Below are positions 11,625 to 20,600 of a stretch of DNA of 25,209 nt, in pieces. The translations under genes were made by a program, and so were the position numbers. The DNA comes from Priapulus caudatus (taxonomy: Eukaryota > Priapulida > Priapulimorpha > Priapulimorphida > Priapulidae), in NCBI RefSeq assembly GCF_000485595.1, contig NW_014577261.1:307080-332288 (forward strand), given 5' to 3'. The notes under the pieces are model-generated. The model saw nothing but the letters and a program-made list of their open reading frames with translations. It was not told the origin of the DNA and searched no databases. Within the stretch, counting starts at the first letter, position 1; each line of letters starts with the position of its first letter.

Positions 11625-14600
11625 GCTCTCTCTTTCTCTCTCTCGCCCCCCTCTCTCTCTTCTTCTCTCTCGCTCTCTCTCTGCAATAAACAAATGTTTG
11701 CTGAAATGATGTGTACGCAACTGCGTATCTGCATATCTGCGCCTAACAAAGGTGTCACTATGCATGACTGAAATGTTACGTTTATAACCATAGCAACAGA
11801 TCTCAGATGAGCCCAGTCGCTCTGCGGCACTTGTTTTAGACAATTCTCAGGAAATTTTAATCAAAATAATTGATATCTCGATTTATAATGGTCATAAAAT
11901 ATTTATTTTTTAACCAATTTTCAATATCTATATATCAATAGAAAGCTATGAATCTCAGGAATCTGAATTCATCTTAAAATGTCAAAATTGCCCCAAGTGA
12001 CTCATTTCGCTATCACTGGTCACATATGGTAAACCACATAACATATTACGTTATTACTTACATTATCAATAGTGCATGTCATTAATTGCTTGAGCATTTG
12101 GTATTTATTCGCCAAGTTTCTACTCGTCGTTTCCAGGGGCCAACAACAGTCAAGGTTTGTCATTCAAGATGATAGTTCTAGTGAACGAACAACGTATTCA
12201 CAAATCATATTCCCCAACCAGGTATTTTCCATTCCAATTCATGTGCAGCTTGAATGAGAAGTTCTCGCGATACAATTTGAAATTTATTTTAGTCTCTGAT
12301 TGCACAAATATTTGTCAAATTAACATTAGAAAGATAGATTTACATTATAATTATATTGATAATAGCATGACACATTAACTGCATAAAATAAGTCATCTGT
12401 TTTGTAATATTAAGTTTGTAGTTGATTTTCCTGAATAGCTTTAGAACTATTTCAGCAAACAGCACAGGCCAGTAAACAGCACACCTACGTAAACGTGATG
12501 CCGGCCATGTATCAGAACAACTATGAAAACTTTAGAGTGCTGGGCGTACACCCCCCTGTACAGGTACCTATGCATGTCACGAGCAGAATTCCTACTGCTA
12601 TGAGTAGTCAGGCACACTATTGTGCAGCCGTGCTTTTTTAGAAATTCCTATGCAATATCATTGTTCATATATATATATATCAGGAGGTAGATAATAGGGC
12701 AAGGAGTGTGACTTCAATAAAACAAGGGAATTCGTCATTTAGCTAGCCTATAATAATACTACGATTTTACTACGCGTAACTCCATCCAACTGAGCCTCGA
12801 ATCGTACACAGTAACATTCGCCCTAGCATCCGTGCGAATTTCTTTGTATACACCCGAAATCCGGAGATACAGGCTAAAACGTACGCCACGATTTTCCACT
12901 CTGTTGCCAGCAAACTCGATGCGTTCAGTGCCGAATTTGAAACAAAAGGCAGCTACTAATTACACTGTCCACAGCTTGCTCTCTCGGCGAGGCGGTGTGG
13001 CTCGCAGGGAGATTGGACATCGACGCAACCATAGAAGCAACGGGCGAGTGCTACTGTATCCTATCTATGGCTGTAGCCGTGCAGCGACGCGGAACATTGG
13101 CTTGCATTACTCTTTGTTCTGTTGTTTCTCGCGAGAGCCGATGAGCGAAAATATCAACATGGCACCGCGTAAGAGAAAGAATAATCCTAGACAAGACAGA
13201 AGACGAAAAACACCACGAAAGAGCGTAGCTCTGACAGATGCCAAAATTAAGAAAGTGTGTGCTGCTGTCGAAGACACCGACGTGCCAGCATTAGCAGCTA
13301 ACATTAGAAGCAGTGTTCGAGAAGAGCTGCATCTCGACCACGGTGATCGTGTCGTGTTTCTTGAACACATAGACAGTCTCAGACATCTCTTATTTACATG
13401 ACGCGGTGACAGCAATATAGTCATAGCAACGTGTACACGAACCTCTGCACGTGAGCAGGAGTCTAACAACAATATTACTGTTTATTGGTAGACTCATGAT
13501 GTGCTATTGTGCGGTCGGTTATACACGCTGCCGCTCAGCAGCAGAGCTGCTGCTGATTGTGGTGGGGGGGCATACTAGCTGTAAATAGGTCAGAGCAAAG
13601 GTTAGCTCGCCAAGTGTTGCGTCGATGTCCAATCTCCCTGCGAGCCACACCGCCTCGCCGAGAGAGCAAGCTGTGGACAGTGTGGTTAGTAGCTGCCTTT
13701 TGTTTCAAATTCGGCGCTGAACGCATCGAGTTTGCTGGCAACAGAATGGAAAATCGTGTCGTACGGTTTAGTCTGTATCTCCGGATTGCAGGTGTATACG
13801 AGAAAACGATTTCGCACGATGCTAGGCAAATGTACTGTGTACGATTTGAGCTCAAGTTGGATGAGTTACGCGTAGTAAATCGTAGGTATTATAAGGCTAG
13901 TCAATGACGAATTTCCCTTGTTTATTGAAGTCACACTCTTTCCCTGTTATCTACTCTTGATATATATATCTATATATATAATGGGAGGGAGAGAGAGAGT
14001 CATAAATATCCAGAGGATGTGTTATCCAGAATATTGAGTGAAAATCCAACAAACTAGGTAAATGATATTTCTATATGCTGCCATTTACTTGACCATGTTG
14101 TATAGGATTTTCTAACTGCAGAATGCAAAGACGTTTGTTACTCAATGTGCTAATAACTGTTGGAAAGGGTGGGGGGGGTTAGTTAACCAATTAAGTGAGG
14201 AGAGTGTTTAATTGTTGGTGTAATTCTATATATGTTTGCAGGAAGCTCCTGATCCCTCTTCACTAATTAAAAGTAAGTCTCCATATTTCTGTAGTATAGG
14301 AACAACAATATTTTGTCAGATGTTGGTTTAAAGGTGCAGTGTTGTGAAAAGTTCTAGTAATGAATGCACATTACTGATATTATTTCTCCTTCTAAAAGAT
14401 GATTTCCTTTGATATTTTCAGGGAACAAGCCACTCCCCAATCTTCCAGAAAGATTAGACAAGCTCAATATAACTGGCAACCACTCAGATACCCAGACACT
14501 GGTATACATATCTTCTATATATAGCTATAATTGGCTATCTTGTGTGTGTTGTGTGTGTGTGTGCTTTGTTTGTCCTCGCTTTCGCCTGATTTGTCACTCA

Positions 14601-17600
14601 ATCGACGCTAACTGAGATATATTCGAATCACCACGTCTGGTGAGATGGTTCTGGCTGATGAAAAAAATTAAAACAAAAGTGTTAAGTATTAAGTATTAAG
14701 CTCAAAAATTCGCAAAATATGCTATTCGTCAATACTGCATGGCAGTGGCGCTACAGCAGATCCAGCTTCACATACGTGGCGAATGTACACTGCGTCTCTT
14801 GACTGCCGCCGTATGCAGCATATTTCACGAATCACCACGTCTGAGGAGATGGTTCTGGCTTCAAACAAAAATTCTTTCCTCAATATGATGTGCTTACGTC
14901 TCAGACACCCGCCCGCCTACTTGCAGATCCCCCCTGCCTCACTCTGCTTTGCACGTACAGCCGTAACTGACAAACAGTGAGTCAGTGGCCAGTAGGCTGT
15001 GCCAATGTTCTGTGTACCCAGTGCAGTGGTTTTTTTTCAGTTACCTGAAATATTTAATTAACTTTACTCTGTGTCACTTACAATGGAGTTTTATAATTTA
15101 AAGACAACATTTGCTGCTTCTACGCGGTACTTTCTGGCTAGTATACCTATAATTTGGCTAATCTTGTGTGTAAGAGTGTGTGATGTGTGTGTTGTTCGAC
15201 CTCGCTTTTCTCCGTGATTTGTCACTCAATCGCGGTAACTGAAGCATATATCAGAATCACCGACGTCTGGGAGATTGGTTCTGCGCTGAGAACACAAGAT
15301 TTAAAAAAAGTTAAAAGTAAAAAAAAAAAATTGTAAAATCTAATTCAATCATCACCGTACGGTGGTAATTATTCAGGCGTGTCTTGTCGCCGCCCTGTAT
15401 GCGTAGTCGGTTAGGAGATCGGCTTTTATAACCCGGATTCCCAGGTTCGAATCTCAGCTGGGAAAAAATGTTCTCCTGACTTTTTACTTTTTAGTATCTA
15501 CTTTGCCACCTCAGCGTTAATTTCAAAATGTAAAAAATAATGTTACTACATCATTAAAAAAAAAGATTAAAAAGTTAAAAAGAGTTAAAACTTCATCAAT
15601 TCTATTCATTCAATAGATGCGGTGCGTACAGATTAAGCAAATCACGTACGTGTGGAATGCCATGTATACCCTTAACGGCGGAGTGGCTTAATGCGGCTAG
15701 AAAATCGCGTCTCGCTACCCCGGGACTTCCGGGTTGGAGTGCTCAGCTGGGGGAACTTATTTTCCGCCTTTTTTCTTTTTTTCCTTTTACCTACCTCTAA
15801 TATGAATTATTTTTAATTTTTTTTACTTTTTACTATATTATTTTTTATATTTAATGTCTTTTTAAATCTTTTTGATTTCTTACATTATTTTTTAGGCTGT
15901 TGGGATGGCATGGGATGGCAGGGCATGGAATGGGATGGGCATGGCATGGACGAATGGAATGGGATGGGATGGGATGGAAGCTGTGGCCATGGTGATTGCG
16001 GTGCGATGGGAATCGGCATGGCATGGCAATGGCATGGCATGGCATGGCATGTGGCATGGCACATGGCAAATGGCCTGGCATGGCATGGGTTGGGGATGGG
16101 ATATGGGATGGGATGGCATGGGATGCGGTGCAATGGGATGGGAAGGGATGGCATGGAATGGGATGGATGGATGCATGGATGGATGCATGGATAGATAGAT
16201 AGTTAGATTTGTTTGGGTATTTTCCTTTCAACCAAGCGGTCACCAACTGAGTAACGCCACTGATTTCCCCGGGCAACGCCGGGTATCCCGCTAGTATATA
16301 TAAAGTTGTTCAGCCGAATTACTCGTACTCGTATAACTAGAGAACTCCGCAGCCTAGAGGAAAACTAAAGATATTTTCAGAATCAGCATGTCTGGGAGGT
16401 GGTTCTGGCTGAAACAAAAATTTAGAAAAGTTAAAAAGTTAAAAATTCATAAAAATTCTATTCATCAATAGATGGCGGTGCGTACAGATTAACGTCACGT
16501 ACGTGTGAATCCATGGGTATACCCTTAACGGCGCAGTGGCCTAATCGCTAGAACATTCGTCTCCTACACCGGGATTCCGGCTTTGAGTCCCAGCTGGGGA
16601 ACTTATTTTCTCCTTTTTTCCTTTTTTCTCCTCTACCTACCTCTTTAGTATGTATTATTTTTAATTTCTTACTTTTTAATTTTAATTTTTTATATTTAAT
16701 GTCTTATCTTTTGATTTCTTATTATTTTTTACTGTTTGGGATGGCATGCGATGGCATGGCATGGGATGCGGTGCGAGGGGATGGCATGGCATGGCATGGG
16801 ATGGCATGGGATGGCATGAGATGGGATGAGATGGGATGGGATGGGAATGGGATGGGATATGGGATGGGATGGGATGCGGTGCGATGGGATGGGATGGCAT
16901 GGGATGGATGGATGCATGGATGGATGCATGGATAGATAGATAGTTAGATTTTTTTGGGTATTTTCCTTTCAACCAAGCGGTCACCAACTGAGTAACGCCA
17001 CTGATTTCCCCGGGGTATCCCGCTAGTATATATATATATATATGTTTTCCCATAAAAAATAACCTATTGTGATCTAAACAATTCATATGGCATCCAGAGA
17101 GACATGATACAAGATTGCGTGGCACAGCTTTGCTGTTGATCCTGAGAGCTGCGCGTGGATGAGACGCGCAGTTCCGCGGGATATGCGCACGCGACCGCGG
17201 GAATGTTATGCGTATAGTATGAAGCGCTGTCTCCAGTGGAGACGTGCGCCAAATTTGAGACCCGGCGCACGTCTCCACAGCGGTCAGCGGATGGTCTGTA
17301 GTTTTAGAAGATAACAATGAAGACTTTGTTCTAAATAAGAACTATCGGCGGCTAAATAAGAGCAATAAACAGACCTTTGAATTTCTTGACTAGTCAGTCA
17401 AAGGGCTTGTTGGGGGTCCATTATGCAGAGCTTCCAATTCAAATAGCCCATGAAATTGTCAAGTGGAATTGTGTTTTTCGGAACCCCAAAGAAAATGTCT
17501 CCCTCTTACATGCACCCCCTCCCTGATCAATCACGCATTCAGGCGTAAACAATAACAGAGATGAAATTGTGTTGAGTTTATGGCTCTTGGCGCACGTGCA

Positions 17601-20600
17601 TTGACATACAAGACTGATGAAAGCACAGGCACTTGGAATGTCTCAATAAAAATTAATCTTCATACAATTTTTCACAATGATCGACCGCCTGTGTGCAAAA
17701 CAGGTGAACGTATGTAAAACACACCTTAAGAAATGCTGAGAGGTTACGAGGTTATCATCGCAGAACTCCCAACACCGCCCATCCTGATGTCACAAAGCTA
17801 TATGTAAACAAACATGCGTGCTGCGAGGTGCGTGCCTCCGATATCTATTTCGAGGCCTGCTAAGCCAAGCATAAAGCGCGCGTGCAAGACGTCACACACA
17901 CAGCTACGTTCATTGGCTAAAACAATCGAGTAGCACGGTTAGGGATTTTCGGAATTATTTAATTTTAAGAAAAACTTCAATGTTCAATGAATGACGCACT
18001 TGTTCACTTCCGAAAGCGGGTAAAAATGCCTAATTTTTGCACTTCGGTGCGAAATGCATCGGCCGGGCCTTTCATTATTTACGAAAAGCAAACAGTCTCG
18101 CCAAACACCTACACGCAGTAACGGGTCACGTCATTGACGCCCCATTCATGCCCATCAACGAAGAAGGCGGGGCTTATTCTGATTATGGAAATGCGAAAAT
18201 GCAACAGAAGGACGTAGCGCAGGGTGCTAAACAGCGTGTTATTTTCGTATTTGTGCCAAACTCTATCGTAGGAAACCGTTCTAGCCTAGCAGAATGCCCT
18301 AGTTCCTGAGATCGGCGATTTGGTGGTCAAATGGGTCCCCATATTTAAAAATATAAGACACTGGTGCGGCGTAGGCTGTGATTGGAAGACACAAAGTGTC
18401 AATCCTCGGCGCGCCTCGGCATCATGCCCGCATCACGTCTAGGGATTGGAGTTGTTCATTCAGGGATATCTTGTTTTAGCCATTGCCGATCGTAGCAAAG
18501 GCGAAGTTTGTGTCGGAGAGAGAGGGAGTGCTTTCATTCAATGGAGGAGATACTGCCATCCTTCTCGACAAGACCAATCCGAATGGGTGGTGGTGTGTTC
18601 AGATAGGCAGTTCCATTGGATGGGTGCCAAAAGATTACTGGTCAATCTCATTGTGTGAGGTAAGGTCACCTCTACTGGTCTATATTGTTGTTTGGGATAT
18701 GAGATCACCTCTATATATTGATCTATATTGTTGTGTGAGGTAAGGTCATCTCTACTGGTCTATATTGTTGTTTGGGATATGGGATCGTATCTACTGGTTT
18801 GTATATTAATGTGTGAGGCAAATGTTCCAATCTACTTGTCTATATTATGTCTGGTTTATGTGATTGCGTGAGAGAAGGTCACTTCTGTTGGTCTGTGTGT
18901 GGTATAAAGTTACCTTCATTGATCCATATCATCAACATTTTGTGTTGTAGTAATTGTATGTGTATTTTAGCTCATATAGACTTTGGTGCTTCTACAACTA
19001 ATACCTCCACGCTGTCGAATTTTTGTGCGTTGAATTAATAATTCGCAAATATGCAACGGAAATCTCTCCTTACTATCGTAGGATGCAGAGAGTGAGGATA
19101 CCCACAGGGCGACGCAAAACAAGCAAGCGTGTGTTTCTGGTCTTAAAAGAACCGAAGCGATGAAAACGCCCGATGGCGGCATGGCAAACGTCGGCAGGAT
19201 TAGAGTAAGATGCCTCTTCAACTAACTTTTCTGTACTACAGAATTTTCTCATTCTGGATTAATAAATCGGAGGTATGCAAACGGATATATAACGTCTCCA
19301 TTTTCTCCTAGAGCACAGAGGGTCACAGTCCACCTTGTGCGAGCCACGATGAGATAGGCTCTGACAAGAGTGATGATGTCCACCGGGTAACGCACAACAA
19401 ACAAGTGTGCGTCTCTGGTCTCAAACGGACCGAGGCATTGAAAACGCCCTCTGGTGGCATGCCGAATCTTGGCAGGAATCGGCCTTTCGAGAGTGCGAGA
19501 AAAAACGATGCAAGCGAGATTAAGAGCACGGCTAAACAAACAAACAGCAAGGATCTGGCAATGACTGCTGGCACTAGGTATTGTCTTTGGCAACCGTCGG
19601 TTACAATGCAATTAAACGCAAAAGTCTTATCTCAATTTGCACTTTGTTGTGTTTGCCGATTCGCATTTTTGTTATTTTGCTATATTAACTGTTTTCTAAT
19701 AAAGTGTTGAAGGGTGAATGTGTTTCCATTTGTTGTATAGGCCAGCTATGGCCTTGCCTGGTAAGGAGGAGGTGGCTCCCTCTACCACCGGTCACGGCAG
19801 TAGTCAGCCAATCCCGCCTCACGCAGATTGGTTCTTTGGGAAGCTAGGACGAGACGAGTGTGAGACACTGATGTCACACAACAAGGGCCAACCAGGCGAC
19901 TTTTTAGTGCGAGAGAGCACCACCAGGGTATGCACCAATATCGTTACAATTTGTCCTGTTTTGCAAAACAGAAAAATCATATTAATTATTGAAAACAAAC
20001 GGGGAGTCCTCGGGATATTAATTCTATACGTGCTGTGAATTCATATTTATCTTGTGTTAAATCCAAGAAATTAACTTACTATCGAAATTTTCAATCTGCC
20101 TTCGGGAAATCTTCATCAGGATGTGACGTCACCATAGGTGACAGTATATATTTCAATAGTAAGTTAATTTCTTGGATTTAACACAAGATAAATATGAATT
20201 CATAGTTTCAACGAAATCCAATGAACTTTCTTTACCTCCGCCCAACGGAGTTGGAGGAGGTTATGTTTTCGCTCTCGTGTGTGTGTGTTCGTGTGTTAGT
20301 GTGTTCGTGTGTTCGTGTGTTCGCGCGATCGATATTAGCGCGTCAGCCAGCGAGCCAGCCAGCGCAGCGAGCCAGCCAGCGCAGCGAGCCAGCGAGCGGC
20401 TGCTACGAGCGAGCGAGCAGCAAGCCAGCAAGCCAGCGTGTACATGTCAGTACGCTGGCGTATATCGTGGCTTATTCGTGTGTTCGTGAGTCGTATGGCG
20501 TATGTCGCTGGCGGAGGTATGCACTCTCCGTGAGTGCACTCTGTCTAGTTCTATAAGTGGTCTGGTCTAGGATTTAGGGTAAACAGTGTTGTGACCTGTT

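Larger units (their letters stand above)
9917..12136. other. Intron 10, with repeat copy, assembly gap and microsatellites
   Basis: It holds copy 1 of the ACTCGCC repeat (left end 9959-10273, right end 11331-11465), a degenerate GAACAGGCCC tandem (10338-10413), the N gap, a CACGTACACGTGCG minisatellite, a CT microsatellite (11565-11683) and the end of a dispersed repeat (11805-11835) shared with 4147-4180. No exon is required between exons 10 and 11. Confidence 0.65.
12564..14241. other. Intron 12, containing a foldback element
   Basis: Occupied mostly by the long inverted-repeat element at 12681-13960. It is followed by TA and GA microsatellites (13961-14000) and about 240 unique bases before exon 13. 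Confidence 0.7.
14514..17030. mobile_element. Composite Helitron-like/SINE-like repeat cluster
   Basis: Segments recur several times: CACTCAATCG-AACTGA-CACGTCTG-GATGGTTCTG (near 14595, 14830, 15225, 16375); tRNA-like heads (15400, 15680, 16520); T-rich stretches; GGATG arrays; and a shared 3' block ending CCCGCTAG (16294, 17026). The first 3' end has a GC hairpin CCCGGGCAACGCCGGG shortly before CTAG followed by T, the typical Helitron 3' layout. A candidate 5' TC terminus is at 14514. No Rep/helicase ORF is present. Confidence 0.55.
14502..18479. other. Intron 14 (4 kb), repeat-dominated
   Basis: From 14514 to 17030 it is a nest of related repeat pieces (separate entries). At 17145-17280 it is CG-rich with hairpins. 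From 17290 to 18479 it looks unique, with no exon supported. The 90-codon frame at 18037-18309 has no recognisable family or splice context. Confidence 0.6.

Noticed and set aside
15395-16601. tRNA genes
   Set aside because: B-box-like words are present, but acceptor stems do not pair and the copies differ by indels and sit in a repeated composite; called SINE-like instead.
15902-16930. CRISPR-like array
   Set aside because: Repeats are short, degenerate and without distinct spacers; eukaryotic satellite.
15851-17317. Open frames rich in His/Pro/Ser or Met/Gly/Trp
   Set aside because: They are translations of the GGATG/GGCATG arrays; all frames of such repeats stay open.
18037-18309. 90-codon ORF in intron 14
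   Set aside because: No recognisable domain and no convincing splice sites in a phase that fits.
19249-19611. 120-codon minus-strand ORF
   Set aside because: It is the antisense shadow of exon 17.
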